64,000 nt of DNA from Myxococcus qinghaiensis (GTDB lineage Bacteria; Myxococcota; Myxococcia; Myxococcales; Myxococcaceae): assembly GCF_024198215.1 (NCBI RefSeq), contig NZ_JAKCFA010000014.1:186001-250000 (forward strand). Direction: 5' to 3'. A program made the translations under genes and the position numbers. Of this stretch, positions 1 to 8,140 are shown in pieces (position 1 is the stretch's first letter; every line of letters begins with the position of its first letter). The notes below the pieces were generated by a model. The model was not told the origin of the DNA. It did no database searches and worked only from the letters and a program-made list of their open reading frames with translations.

Positions 1-1032
1 CTCCAGCGCGTGCCCGTGGACATCTGTCGGCTGCGCCGGGAAGACAAGGTGGTCATCGGCAACGCGGGCGTGGTGCGCGTGCTGGAGACAGGCAGCGCCG
101 TCACGCGCGTGCGCCCGGGAGACGTCTGCCTCGTGTTCTGCAACGCGGAGCAGGACGAGCACGGCTACCCCGTCAAGGTGCTGGCCTACGACGCCAGCCA
201 CACCATGGGCCTCCTCGCCCGGAGGACGCGACTCCCGGAGCGGGTGCTCGTCCCCCTCCCCCGCGATACGCGCCACTCATTGAAGCAGTGGGCCGCGTTC
301 TCCCTGCGCTACATCACCGCGTGGTCCAACTGGCGGCTCGCCTACGGCTGCTGGCGCCTGCAGGTCAGCGAGTCCGACTGCCCCGCGCCCTTCGTCGTCG
401 GCTGGGGCGGAGGCGTCTCCTACGCACAGCTTCGACTGGCGCGGTACGCCGGGTGCCGCGTGGCCATGGTCGCGTCCCAGGACGAGCGCCTGCGGCACCT
501 GTCGTCCGTGGACATCATCCCCATCGACCGGCGCGAGTTCCCAGACTTGATGCTGGACCCGGCCCTCTTCGCCGCCGACTCCGGTTATCGCCAGCGCTAC
601 ACGCAGTCGGAGAAGCGGTTCCTCGCGCGCGTGAAGGAGGCGGGGCGCGGGCAGGACGTCTCCATCTTCCTGGACCACATCGGCGCGCCACTCTTCCAGG
701 CCACGCTGAAGGCGCTCGGCCGCCAGGGGGTGATTGCCACCGCCGGCTGGAAGCTCGGCGCGGAGCTCATCGACCTCTCGCGCTCCACCGAGTGCACCAG
801 GCGCCACCAGCACATCCACACCCACTACGCGCGCTACTCGGAGGCCGTGGCGGCCGTGGGCTTCGCGGAGGAGATGGGCTGGCTGCCCCCCGTGGACCAT
901 GAGCGCGTCTACACCTGGGACGAGATTCCCCAGCTCGCGCGCGACGTCGAGGAGGCACGCGTCGCGTCCTACTTCCCCCTCTTCCAGGTCAACCCCGAGG
1001 CGCCGGCTCCCGTCCACCAGGAGGCCGCATGA
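1..1032 (+). CDS. MDR-family (zinc-type alcohol dehydrogenase-like) reductase, 5'-truncated
   Basis: The frame is open to the first base of the window, so the true start lies upstream; GTG at 10 is only the first in-window candidate. The product resembles the medium-chain dehydrogenase/reductase family. The N-terminal part fits the GroES-like catalytic fold, followed by a nucleotide-binding segment around codons 128-165 with GWGGGVSYAQLRLA and a hydrophobic strand reading CRVAMVAS, and then a run of the type FLDHIGAPLFQATLKAL as found where these enzymes hold substrate and cofactor. Quinone oxidoreductase, enoyl reductase or crotonyl-CoA reductase-like roles are all possible. The stop TGA overlaps the next ATG (ATGA at 1029-1032), so it is translationally coupled to the acyl-chain genes downstream and probably supplies a reductive step in that pathway. 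The exact substrate cannot be read. Confidence 0.75.
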   Translation, partial: LQRVPVDICRLRREDKVVIGNAGVVRVLETGSAVTRVRPGDVCLVFCNAEQDEHGYPVKVLAYDASHTMGLLARRTRLPERVLVPLPRDTRHSLKQWAAFSLRYITAWSNWRLAYGCWRLQVSESDCPAPFVVGWGGGVSYAQLRLARYAGCRVAMVASQDERLRHLSSVDIIPIDRREFPDLMLDPALFAADSGYRQRYTQSEKRFLARVKEAGRGQDVSIFLDHIGAPLFQATLKALGRQGVIATAGWKLGAELIDLSRSTECTRRHQHIHTHYARYSEAVAAVGFAEEMGWLPPVDHERVYTWDEIPQLARDVEEARVASYFPLFQVNPEAPAPVHQEAA

Positions 1033-1796
1033 CGCAGGACGCGACGGAGACGCTCGCCACCGCGAGGCAGCGGTTCAAACATCAGTCCCGAGCCTTCGGC
1101 GTCGCGCGCGTGCTCCTCGTGGACCTCATCACGATGGCGTTCGCGCTGCCGCCGGGCCTCGTAGCGTGGTGGTCCTGCCTGCTCTACCTGCGGTGGTGCT
1201 GGGACAGGCCCGGGTTCGCGGCGTGGGCGCTGCTGGCGCCTGGAGTCCTCGTGGGCGTCTTCCTGGCGACGTGCTGGCTCACGCGCCTGTGCATCCCTCG
1301 CATGCGGCCGGGCACCTACCCGATGGAGCTGTCTCGGGACTATCTCGCCTGGTACTCGGTGCTCTGCCTGGGTCACGCGGTGCGCATCTCCGGACTCCAG
1401 CCGTTCTTCTTCACCTTCTACGTCACCAAGTATCTGTACTGGCGGGCCATGGGAGCGCGCATCGCGTACGGGGTGAACTCTTCAATCTTCGCCATCCTCG
1501 CGGACTACCCGCTGCTCACCATCGGCAAGGGCTGCACGATGGGCGCGAATGTCTTCGTCCTCGGCCACGTGTTCCTCGGCGACAAGGTCCAGCTCGGCGA
1601 GGTGCGCATCGGCGACAACGTGTTCCTCGGCGCCGGCGCCATGGTGGGGCCCCGGACGACCATCGGCGCGAGAAGCTGGATTGGCATCGGCAACAAGCTC
1701 CTGAAGGACACGCTGCCGGAGGACTCGCGCCTGGAGAACTTCGCGTGGGAGCACTTCAACCCGGCCCGCGCGCCCGCCGAAGCGAGCCCGCCATGA
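1029..1796 (+). CDS. Membrane-bound hexapeptide-repeat (LbH) acyltransferase-like protein
   Basis: The product has 255 aa. Hydrophobic segments at about residues 25-55 and 62-85 predict an N-terminal membrane anchor. From about residue 140 to 225 there are imperfect hexapeptide repeats (LTIGKG, VFVLGH, VRIGDN, VFLGAG, TIGARS) that form a left-handed beta-helix. This combination resembles the C-terminal membrane-plus-LbH module found in some NRPS-type proteins (Pls/PosA type) more than soluble sugar acetyltransferases. It overlaps its neighbours by ATGA on both sides. Transfer of an acyl chain from the ACP of this operon to an amine or hydroxyl acceptor at the membrane is inferred from context, not from a visible catalytic motif. 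Confidence 0.72.
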   Translation: MTQDATETLATARQRFKHQSRAFGVARVLLVDLITMAFALPPGLVAWWSCLLYLRWCWDRPGFAAWALLAPGVLVGVFLATCWLTRLCIPRMRPGTYPMELSRDYLAWYSVLCLGHAVRISGLQPFFFTFYVTKYLYWRAMGARIAYGVNSSIFAILADYPLLTIGKGCTMGANVFVLGHVFLGDKVQLGEVRIGDNVFLGAGAMVGPRTTIGARSWIGIGNKLLKDTLPEDSRLENFAWEHFNPARAPAEASPP

Positions 1797-2851
1797 AGGT
1801 GCTGGAGCCGCGCCTGGGCATCCAGGTGCTGGGACATGGCCGCTCGTGGCCCGGCACGCGCACCGTGTCCAACGCGGAGCTGCTCGCCAGGGACCCCGAG
1901 CAGCACGGCCGCTCCGCCCAGGCGCTGGAGACGCTCGGTCGCAAGCTCCAGGCGCGGCTGGGATTCGGGCAGCGCCATCTCGCGCGACTGCCCGGGGCGC
2001 TCCCGGGTGAAGCGCCCCCCGCGCCCGGCGACGAGGAGACCAGCGAGTCCCTGGCACTGACGGCGACCCGGCGTGCGCTCGGAGACCGTGGCGGCGCCGA
2101 TATCGAAGCGCTGATTCATGGCACGACGACGACGAGCCGCTACACGGGCTCGCAGGCGGCGGCCATCCTGGGGCGGCTCGGCGGTCATGCCTCGGCCTAT
2201 GAGCTCAAGGCGGGGTGCTCCACCTCGCTGGCCAGCCTGCACCTCGCCATGTCGCTGCTGGGCAGTGGCTACGACAACGTGATGGTGAGCTGCGCGGAGA
2301 CGCTGTCCAAGGTGATGAACCGGGCCCTCAAGGAGACCTGGTTCATCCTCGCGGATGGGGGCGCGGCCCTGTGGCTGCGCCGTGAGCCTACCTCGCCTGA
2401 CTTCGAGGTGCGCCAGTGCCTCTACGCCACGGACGGGGCGCTGGTGGACCTGTACACGACGCCCGGGAGGCTGCCTCCGGACCGGAGCGTGCTCGAACAG
2501 GGGGGCTACGCGATGACGGGCGACGGCACCCGGCTTCGCGAGGAGGCGCTGCGGAGATACCTGGAGATGCTCCGCGCGATGTTCCCAGGCGGTCGGGGAC
2601 TGGAGCGGGTCCGCTGGGTGGTGGCCCATCAAATCAACCGCAAGCTCATCGAGCAGGTCTGCGCGGAAGGCGGGCTCCAGGCCCAGCTCGTCTGGAGCGC
2701 GGACCGCATCGGCAACATCGGCGGTGCCTCGGTCCTGTTTTCGCTGTCGGAGGCGCTGGAGCAGGGGCTGTTCGCGCCGGGGGACTCGGTGCTGCTGATG
2801 AGCGTGGGCGGCGGGCTGTCCTTCGCGATGCAGCACTGGGTGAAGCGGTGA
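1793..2851 (+). CDS. Ketoacyl-ACP synthase III-like enzyme (KAS III/FabH superfamily)
   Basis: The product has 352 aa. ATG 1793 overlaps the upstream stop; an open frame continues further upstream but lies inside other genes. The full KAS III triad is visible: Cys142 in KAGCSTSLASLHL, His279 in VAHQINRKLIEQV and Asn308 in GNIGGASVLFSL. The second residue after the catalytic His is Ile where FabH normally has Ala (HQAN). Spacing matches FabH (C112/H244/N274 in E. coli) with a longer N-terminus. The family condenses an acyl-CoA with malonyl-ACP; divergent members esterify or transfer acyl groups instead. A second KAS III sits two genes downstream, so the pair may divide initiation and release, or form a heteromer. 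Substrate is unknown. Confidence 0.85.
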   Translation: MKVLEPRLGIQVLGHGRSWPGTRTVSNAELLARDPEQHGRSAQALETLGRKLQARLGFGQRHLARLPGALPGEAPPAPGDEETSESLALTATRRALGDRGGADIEALIHGTTTTSRYTGSQAAAILGRLGGHASAYELKAGCSTSLASLHLAMSLLGSGYDNVMVSCAETLSKVMNRALKETWFILADGGAALWLRREPTSPDFEVRQCLYATDGALVDLYTTPGRLPPDRSVLEQGGYAMTGDGTRLREEALRRYLEMLRAMFPGGRGLERVRWVVAHQINRKLIEQVCAEGGLQAQLVWSADRIGNIGGASVLFSLSEALEQGLFAPGDSVLLMSVGGGLSFAMQHWVKR

Positions 2852-2868
2852 CGAGGGAGCGCCACGAC

Positions 2869-3105
2869 ATGGACCTGCTCGAACGCATCAAGAAGGCGCT
2901 GCTCAGCGCGGGCATGGAGGAGCTGCCCACGGACACCTCCGAGAGCCTCGTCACGCATGGCATGGACAGCCTGATGATGGTGCTCGGCGTCGCGGCGCTG
3001 GAGAAGGAGCTGTCGCTGCGCATCTCCGGCAAGGACTTCTCCGAGCAGGCGTTCCACAGCCTCGACACGCTGGAGACCTGGCTGCGCGAGCTGGGCGCCA
3101 CATGA
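2869..3105 (+). CDS. Free-standing acyl carrier protein
   Basis: The product has 78 aa, the usual ACP length. The phosphopantetheine attachment motif is HGMDSLMMV, with Ser34 as the modified residue. The helix I pattern DLLERIKKALL at the N-terminus is typical. ATG 2869 is chosen because AGGGAGC at 2854-2860 is a good ribosome binding site and the product then begins like other ACPs. An in-frame GTG at 2848 would overlap the upstream stop as GTGA, like the other junctions in this operon, and would add seven residues; translational coupling may use it. It presumably carries the chain worked on by the two KAS III-like enzymes, the SDR and the acyltransferase encoded around it. Confidence 0.92.
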   Translation: MDLLERIKKALLSAGMEELPTDTSESLVTHGMDSLMMVLGVAALEKELSLRISGKDFSEQAFHSLDTLETWLRELGAT

Positions 3106-3857
3106 GGGTCCTCATCACCGGAGGAGGCTCCGACATCGGACGCTCCATCGCCCGGCGACGAGCGGCCCTGGGGGACGAGGTGTTCGTGACGGCGTCCTCG
3201 GAGTCCTCGCTGGAGCCACTGCTGGCGCGATATCGCGAGGAAGGACTGAAGGCCCAGGGCCTGGTGCTGGACCTCGCGGCACCTGGGCGCAGCGAGGAGG
3301 TCCTGAGCGGCCTGCTCGCGGGCGGCCTCCAAGGGCTGGTGCTGAATGCGTGGACACGGAGGCCTCCCTTGCACCGCTTCCACGAGCTGCCGCAGGCCGC
3401 GCTCGAAGCCGATGTCACCGCGAACCTGATGGGCAATGTCTGGCTGCTGCGCCGCCTGCTGCCGTCGATGCTCGAGGCCCGCCGGGGCCGCATCGTCTTC
3501 ATCTCCAGCGTCTCCACCGTCAGCGGCACGGGGCGCTATGGCGCGTATATCTTGTGCAAGTCCGCGCTGGAGGGACTGATGCGCAACCTGGCAGTGGACT
3601 ACGGCGCGTTCAACGTCCTGTGCAACACCGTGCGGCTGGGGCTCTTCAAGACGACGCGCACGAAGAAGTACTGGTCCCGTCCGCACTACGTGGAGCGGAT
3701 GGGCGGCGTCATTCCGCAAGGGTCGCTGGGCGAGCCCGAGCACGTCGGTGAAGCGCTCGACTCACTGCTGTCCGAGCACCAATACATCAACGGCGCGGTG
3801 CTGGACGTCACCGGGGGCCTGCCGATGGTCCGACTGGAAGGAGTGTTGAAGCCATGA
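3102..3857 (+). CDS. SDR-family 3-oxoacyl-ACP reductase-like protein (FabG-like)
   Basis: The product has 251 aa, normal for classical short-chain dehydrogenases. The nucleotide-binding motif TGGGSDIG lies near the N-terminus (canonical TGxxxGIG with Asp for Gly). The catalytic residues are in place: Ser136 in FISSVST, Tyr149 and Lys153 in YGAYILCKSAL, with Ser thirteen residues before Tyr. The C-terminus has the usual substrate-loop and VTGGLP-type ending. The ATG overlaps the ACP stop and the stop overlaps the next KAS III start, so it is embedded in the acyl-chain operon. NADPH-dependent reduction of a beta-ketoacyl-ACP made by the adjacent condensing enzymes is the natural role. Whether the hydroxyl is retained is not evident because no dehydratase is seen in the window. 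Confidence 0.85.
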   Translation: MRVLITGGGSDIGRSIARRRAALGDEVFVTASSESSLEPLLARYREEGLKAQGLVLDLAAPGRSEEVLSGLLAGGLQGLVLNAWTRRPPLHRFHELPQAALEADVTANLMGNVWLLRRLLPSMLEARRGRIVFISSVSTVSGTGRYGAYILCKSALEGLMRNLAVDYGAFNVLCNTVRLGLFKTTRTKKYWSRPHYVERMGGVIPQGSLGEPEHVGEALDSLLSEHQYINGAVLDVTGGLPMVRLEGVLKP

Positions 3858-4864
3858 GCTTCCTGAAGCCCACCGCACCGGTGTACCTGCTCGGCCCGCG
3901 CTCGTGGTTGCCGGCGAAGGTGATGACCAACCAGGACGTGCTGGACTGGATGGGGACGCGCGCGCGGCCCAGCTGGATTACCCACCGGACCGGCGTCGAG
4001 AAGCGGCACTGGGTGGAGCCGGAGCAGGCGTGCAGCGACGTCGCGGCGGCGGCGGCCCTGCGGCTGCTGGAGGACTACGCCATCGACCGGCGGCGCATCT
4101 CCCAGCTCCTGCTAGCCACCGTGTCGGGAGACTTTCCCACCCCGCCGACCTCTCCGCTGGTGCTGCCCAAGCTGGGTCTGGATGGCATTGGCGTACTGGA
4201 CCTGGTGGCCGCCTGCGCGGGCTTCACCAGCGCCGTCCATGTCGGCGCGGGACTCGCGTTGGCCACGGGGAGCGACCATCTGGTCATCGCCGCGGACATC
4301 CGCTCCAAGTTCCTCAACCGCGAGGACCTGGCGACGACGGCCCTGTTCGGCGACGGGAGCGCGAGCTGTCTCGTCACCCCGCGCCCTGAACAGGCCGACT
4401 ATCAGCTCATCGCGAGCGAGCTGGGCGCGGACGCATCCATGGCGGACATCATCGCCATCCGCGCGGGCGGCTCTCGCCTGCCCCACCACTTGAACGATGA
4501 CCCGACCAAGGTCTTCCTCAAGATGGAGCATGGGGCCACGCTGTTCATGAAGGGCGTGGACAACATGTCGGCGGGCGCCGCCTCGCTCTTGCGACGGCTG
4601 GGAATGAGCGTGGCGGACGTGGACTGGTTCGTTCCCCATCAAGCCAACCTGCACCTCATCCGAGCCATCACCGACAAGCTTGGGGCAGACCCCGCGAAGG
4701 TGGTGGAGACCGTCCAGTTCACCGGCAACACGTCAGGGGCCAGCGTGGGCATCGCGCTCGCGCACCTCCAGGAGCAGCTCCCGCTGCGCGCGGGGCAGAG
4801 CGTCCTGCTCATCTCCGCGGGCGCGGGAGGCGCGTCCGCCTGCGCGCTGCTCAAGCGCCTCTAG
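3854..4864 (+). CDS. 3-oxoacyl-ACP synthase III (FabH-like)
   Basis: The product has 336 aa, close to FabH length. It carries Cys121 in VAACAGFTSAVHV, His262 in the canonical PHQANLHLI and Asn292 in FTGNTSGASVGIAL, the complete KAS III catalytic triad with the classical HQAN box. It is a better FabH match than the KAS III-like gene at 1793. The family performs a decarboxylative Claisen condensation of a starter acyl-CoA with malonyl-ACP. It begins at an ATGA overlap with the SDR and ends 18 bp before the acyl ligase. In this operon it is the best candidate for chain initiation. The presence of two KAS III paralogues with no KAS I/II suggests a short, dedicated chain rather than bulk fatty acid. 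Confidence 0.9.
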   Translation: MSFLKPTAPVYLLGPRSWLPAKVMTNQDVLDWMGTRARPSWITHRTGVEKRHWVEPEQACSDVAAAAALRLLEDYAIDRRRISQLLLATVSGDFPTPPTSPLVLPKLGLDGIGVLDLVAACAGFTSAVHVGAGLALATGSDHLVIAADIRSKFLNREDLATTALFGDGSASCLVTPRPEQADYQLIASELGADASMADIIAIRAGGSRLPHHLNDDPTKVFLKMEHGATLFMKGVDNMSAGAASLLRRLGMSVADVDWFVPHQANLHLIRAITDKLGADPAKVVETVQFTGNTSGASVGIALAHLQEQLPLRAGQSVLLISAGAGGASACALLKRL

Positions 4865-4882
4865 CCACGAAGGCAGCCCGTC

Positions 4883-6262
4883 ATGAGCCCCACACACGCC
4901 TTCACCCGGGCGGATGACGCCCCTGCTCTCATCCTCGGAGTGGAGACGTGCTCCTTCGCCGCGCTCCGACGAGAGGTCGAGGCCCTCAAGGCGCGCCTGG
5001 CGGATGTGCCGTCGGGGCTCGCCATCCTGAGGTTCCACCGGTCGCTCGCGTTTGTCGCCCGCTTCCTGGCCCTCTACGAAGCAGGGCATCCATTGGCCGT
5101 GTTCGCACACGACTGGACGGACTCGGAAGTCGAGGCGCGGCGAGCGAGCCTCGGGGACTGCTTCGAGCTGGATGAGGCGCTGTCCGTCACCTGGCGAAGC
5201 GGACGGACCGAGCCACTCCGCCATCCGGAGACCGCCGTCGTCCTGTTCACCTCCGGGAGCACGGGTGCGCCTCGGGCCGTGCAGCTCTCCCGGAGGAACA
5301 TCGACGCGAACGTGGCCGCCGTCCTCACGTCGCTCGACTTCGCCTCGGTGTCCCGCCAGACGCTGTTCCTTCCGCTCTCCTATTCCTTCGGGCTGCTCGG
5401 GCAGTTGCTCCCCGCGCTGGCGGCGGGCATCCCCACGCACCTGCTCGCAAACCTCGTCGAACTCAAGCGGCTGCTCGATGAAGGGCGGCTGCAGGGGATG
5501 ATCAGCGGAGTCCCTTCCCACCACGAGACGCTGTTGCGACTGCTGGGGGACGGGCCCTCGAACACGCGGGACGTCACCCACGTCGTCTCCGCTGGCGCGG
5601 CGCTGAGCCTGGAGCTGCGCCAACGCCTGACACGGGCCTTTCCCGCGAGCCGCGTCTACACCTGCTATGGCCAGACGGAGCTGGCTCCTCGGGTGCTCTG
5701 CCTGCGCAGCGACCACCCGGCCTTCTTCTCCTCCGCCACGGGCTTTCCGGTCGGCGCTCTCGCCGTGAAGCTCACCTCCGCGGGGGAGCTCTGCGTGCGA
5801 GGCGAGCAGGTGATGTTGGGGTATCTGGGGGCACCGGAGGCCACACGCGAGAAGGTCCGCGAGGAGGGCTGGCTTCACACGGGCGACGTGGCGGAGCTGA
5901 GTCCCCAGGGACTGGTGACGCTCCTGGGACGCAACGATGAGCTGCTCAAGGTCGGCGGGGAACGACTGAGCCCGCTCGAAATCGAGGCCGTCCTGCGTGT
6001 CCTGCCAGGGGTGACGGACGCCGCTGTGACGGGCCGCGAGGATGCCTTGTATGGAATGACATTGACGGCCTTCCTGCAGTTCGAGCCCGGAGCGCCCGGC
6101 CTCCTCAAGCGCGAGCTGCGGCAGACCCTGCGCGAGCACCTGTCTCCACACAAGGTCCCCACCGAGTTCTACCGGGTGGAGCAGCTCCCACGGACCTCGA
6201 ATGGGAAGCTGCAACGGGCCCGACTGACGGAGTGCATTCACCCTGAGCGGCGCCTCGGCTGA
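4883..6262 (+). CDS. AMP-forming acyl-CoA/acyl-ACP ligase
   Basis: The product has 459 aa, somewhat short for the ANL superfamily because the N-terminal subdomain is compact. Core motifs are present in order: P-loop LFTSGSTGAPRAVQLS at about 121-136, YTCYGQTELAP, LHTGDVAEL, the hinge region GRNDELLKVGGERLSPLEIE, and the C-terminal PRTSNGKLQR with the catalytic lysine. ATG 4883 follows an 18-bp gap after the FabH-like gene. It activates a carboxylic acid as acyl-AMP and transfers it to CoA or to a carrier protein, here likely loading the starter acid for the operon. The 3' end runs 25 bp into the convergent LysR gene, an unusually tight arrangement that leaves no room for a terminator between them. 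Confidence 0.88.
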   Translation: MSPTHAFTRADDAPALILGVETCSFAALRREVEALKARLADVPSGLAILRFHRSLAFVARFLALYEAGHPLAVFAHDWTDSEVEARRASLGDCFELDEALSVTWRSGRTEPLRHPETAVVLFTSGSTGAPRAVQLSRRNIDANVAAVLTSLDFASVSRQTLFLPLSYSFGLLGQLLPALAAGIPTHLLANLVELKRLLDEGRLQGMISGVPSHHETLLRLLGDGPSNTRDVTHVVSAGAALSLELRQRLTRAFPASRVYTCYGQTELAPRVLCLRSDHPAFFSSATGFPVGALAVKLTSAGELCVRGEQVMLGYLGAPEATREKVREEGWLHTGDVAELSPQGLVTLLGRNDELLKVGGERLSPLEIEAVLRVLPGVTDAAVTGREDALYGMTLTAFLQFEPGAPGLLKRELRQTLREHLSPHKVPTEFYRVEQLPRTSNGKLQRARLTECIHPERRLG

Positions 6263-7179
6263 GCTTCCATCCCGTGTCCCTCCAGCAGCCAGTCACGCAC
6301 CGCGAGGAAGCGGGCCGTGGGAGCAGCGGCGCGGCGCCAGGCCACCCAGAGCGTGCCCCAGGGCCGCCGGGGTGAGCGCCGGCCCACCTCCGGTGTGAGC
6401 GCCACGACGCGGCCCTCTCGCACCGCGGGGTCCACCAGATAGTCGGGCAGCACCGTCACGCCCACGCCCGCTTCCGCCAGCGCCAGCATCTCATCCAGGT
6501 TGGCGATGCGGCACACCACCTGCGCGGGCAGGGGCTCCTTCGGGCCCAGCGTCGTCCTCCACCAGGGGCCGAGCATCGCCAGGTCAGCGTCGAAGGCGAT
6601 GAAGCGATGGGCCCCGAAGTCCCGGGCACTTCGAGGTGTCCCCCACCGCTTCAGATAGGCGGGAGAGGCCACCGCCACGAAGCGCTCCTGCGCCACCTGC
6701 CGGACCTCCAATCCGGGTGCCTCTGGCAGGAGCCCGACGATGCCCAGGTCCAGCTCGCCCTCCAGCAGTCGGCGGGCGATGCGGCTCGGCACATCGAAGC
6801 GCACCTCCAGCTGAAGCTCGGGGTGTCGCGACAGGAGGCCCGGCAGGCGCGGGCGCAGCCAGTGTCGGAAGAAGGGCCAGGGCCCTCCGAGCGACACCTC
6901 ACCGCGCACGGTGCGCTGAGTCTCGGACGCTTCCTCCAGGGCGGCATCCAGCACGGGCAGGTGCTCGCCCAGGCACGCGACGAGCGCCCCTCCAGCGGGT
7001 GTGAGTCGAGCCCGGCGCCCCACCCGCTCGAACAGGGCCACGCCCACCTGTCGATCCAGCGCCTTGAGCTGCTGCCCCACCGCGGAGGCGGTGATTCCCA
7101 GCCGGGCTGCGGCGGCGGCATGAGTCCCCGCGCGGCTCACCTCCCACAGCGTCCACAGGGCTTCGCGATTGCCAAGCAT
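6238..7179 (-). CDS. LysR-family transcriptional regulator
   Basis: The product has 313 aa, typical for LysR. The N-terminal winged helix (residues about 1-60) reads LWTLWEVSRAGTHAAAAA then LGITASAVGQQLKALDRQVG and LFERVGRR, a standard LysR DNA-binding domain. The remainder is the effector-binding periplasmic-binding-like domain, with the hydrophobic strands DLGIVGLLP and RFVAVASPAYL. It is divergent from the DJ-1/PfpI gene at 7282, the classic LysR-plus-target layout, and a T-N11-A dyad lies immediately before its own start codon. Control of the DJ-1/PfpI gene and of itself is inferred. It overlaps the convergent acyl ligase by 25 bp at its 3' end. The inducer is unknown. Confidence 0.9.
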   Translation of the reverse strand: MLGNREALWTLWEVSRAGTHAAAAARLGITASAVGQQLKALDRQVGVALFERVGRRARLTPAGGALVACLGEHLPVLDAALEEASETQRTVRGEVSLGGPWPFFRHWLRPRLPGLLSRHPELQLEVRFDVPSRIARRLLEGELDLGIVGLLPEAPGLEVRQVAQERFVAVASPAYLKRWGTPRSARDFGAHRFIAFDADLAMLGPWWRTTLGPKEPLPAQVVCRIANLDEMLALAEAGVGVTVLPDYLVDPAVREGRVVALTPEVGRRSPRRPWGTLWVAWRRAAAPTARFLAVRDWLLEGHGMEAQPRRRSG

Positions 7180-7181
7180 GG

Positions 7182-7198
7182 CTTCACTTTATGCGAAG
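7182..7198. promoter_or_regulatory. Candidate LysR operator (T-N11-A dyad)
   Basis: The arms CTTC (7182-7185) and GAAG (7195-7198) form a dyad containing T at 7184 and A at 7196 separated by 11 bases, the LysR-box format. It sits 2 bp upstream of the lysR start codon, in the 102-bp divergent gap shared with the DJ-1/PfpI gene, which suits autoregulation. The short arms make this a moderate call. Confidence 0.4.
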
Positions 7199-7281
7199 AC
7201 CCTCTCGGTTTTCTGGGGATGGGCGAGGGAATACTCCTCCCCCTGTCGGCCCCTCATCCCGGGGCCTGGAGGAGTCGCGCC

Positions 7282-7977
7282 ATGGAAGCCCTGACCGCCG
7301 TGAAGGTCCTGCTGATTGTCACCAGTCATTCGCAGTTCGGAGATACCGGGGAGCGGACGGGCTTCTGGCTGGAGGAGCTGGCCGCGCCCTACGCACAGTT
7401 CTCGCAGGCCGGCGCCCATGTGGACATCGCGTCGCCCCAGGGAGGCGCGGCCCCCGTGGACCCGCGCAGCGAGAAGGAGTCGACGGACGCCACTCGGGCC
7501 TTCCTCGCCGATGCCCAGGCCACGAAGAAGCTGGCGCACACGCTCACGCTCGCGGAGGTGAAGGACACCTACGACGCGTACTTCGTGGTGGGCGGGCACG
7601 GCGTGATGTGGGACCTGGCGAAGCACGTCCCCCTGCACAAGCTGCTCACCACGGGCTACGCGCGCGGCGCCGTCATCGCGGCGGTCTGCCATGGCCCTGC
7701 GGCGTTGGTGGGCGTGAAGGGCCCGGATGGCGAGCCACTGGTGAACGGCAAGCGCGTGGCGGCCTTCAGCAACGCGGAGGAGAAGGCGGCGAAGTTCGAC
7801 GCCATCGTCCCCTTCCCGCTGGAGACGCGGCTGCGCGAGCTGGGCGCGCGCTACGAATCCGGCCCGTTGTGGCAGAGCTTCGCGGTGCGCGACGGACGGC
7901 TGGTCACCGGACAGAACCCGGCCTCGTCCGCGGAGACGGCGCGCGAGGTGCTCCGTGCCCTGAAGGAGAAGAAGTAG
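7282..7977 (+). CDS. DJ-1/PfpI family protein (type 1 glutamine amidotransferase-like)
   Basis: The product has 231 aa. ATG 7282 is preceded by GGAGG at about 7268-7272; upstream open frame is on the antisense of lysR and is not coding. The nucleophile elbow AVCHGPAAL gives Cys136, and the strand YFVVGGHGVMWDL precedes it as in Hsp31/YhbO-like members. The family includes deglycase or glyoxalase-like, chaperone and cysteine peptidase activities, and the substrate is not predictable from these motifs. The product has no signal peptide and is expected in the cytoplasm. It is transcribed divergently from a LysR regulator, suggesting induced expression, perhaps by electrophile or oxidative stress. 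A second, membrane-anchored paralogue lies at 19649. Confidence 0.88.
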   Translation: MEALTAVKVLLIVTSHSQFGDTGERTGFWLEELAAPYAQFSQAGAHVDIASPQGGAAPVDPRSEKESTDATRAFLADAQATKKLAHTLTLAEVKDTYDAYFVVGGHGVMWDLAKHVPLHKLLTTGYARGAVIAAVCHGPAALVGVKGPDGEPLVNGKRVAAFSNAEEKAAKFDAIVPFPLETRLRELGARYESGPLWQSFAVRDGRLVTGQNPASSAETAREVLRALKEKK

Positions 7978-8002
7978 TCCCCTCACGACAGCGCGGCACG
8001 AG

Positions 8003-8028
8003 TCCACCGGCGAGACAGGGCCGGTGGA
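8003..8028. terminator. Hairpin downstream of the DJ-1/PfpI gene
   Basis: TCCACCGG (8003-8010) and CCGGTGGA (8021-8028) form a perfect 8-bp stem with a 10-nt loop, 25 bp after the stop codon. No U-tract follows, which is common in such GC-rich genomes. Confidence 0.45.
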
Positions 8029-8090
8029 TTCAAAGGCAGTCGCGAATGGGGGTGAGGAATGCGTGCTCGCCCAAGGCCGAGTCACCCACA

Positions 8091-8128
8091 CGGGCCAGGC
8101 ACGCGCGGAACCACCGCGGCCTGGCCCG
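8091..8128. terminator. Strong two-part hairpin between convergent genes
   Basis: CGGGCCAGG (8091-8099) pairs with CCTGGCCCG (8120-8128), and an inner stem CGCGG (8104-8108) pairs with CCGCG (8114-8118). It lies 12 bp from the stop codon of the leftward gene ending at 8141 and about 115 bp from the rightward stop at 7977, so it probably terminates both. Confidence 0.55.
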
Positions 8129-8140
8129 GGATGAAGCGGA

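Noticed and set aside
734..1792. Long in-frame extension upstream of the first KAS III-like gene
   Set aside because: It overlaps two well-supported genes in another frame and is Arg/Pro/Ser-rich shadow sequence; ATG 1793 gives a normal KAS III with ATGA coupling.
4733..6241. Long minus-strand frame across the acyl ligase
   Set aside because: Composition is shadow-like (Gln/Arg/Glu-rich) and no motif is present, while the plus-strand ligase carries all family motifs.
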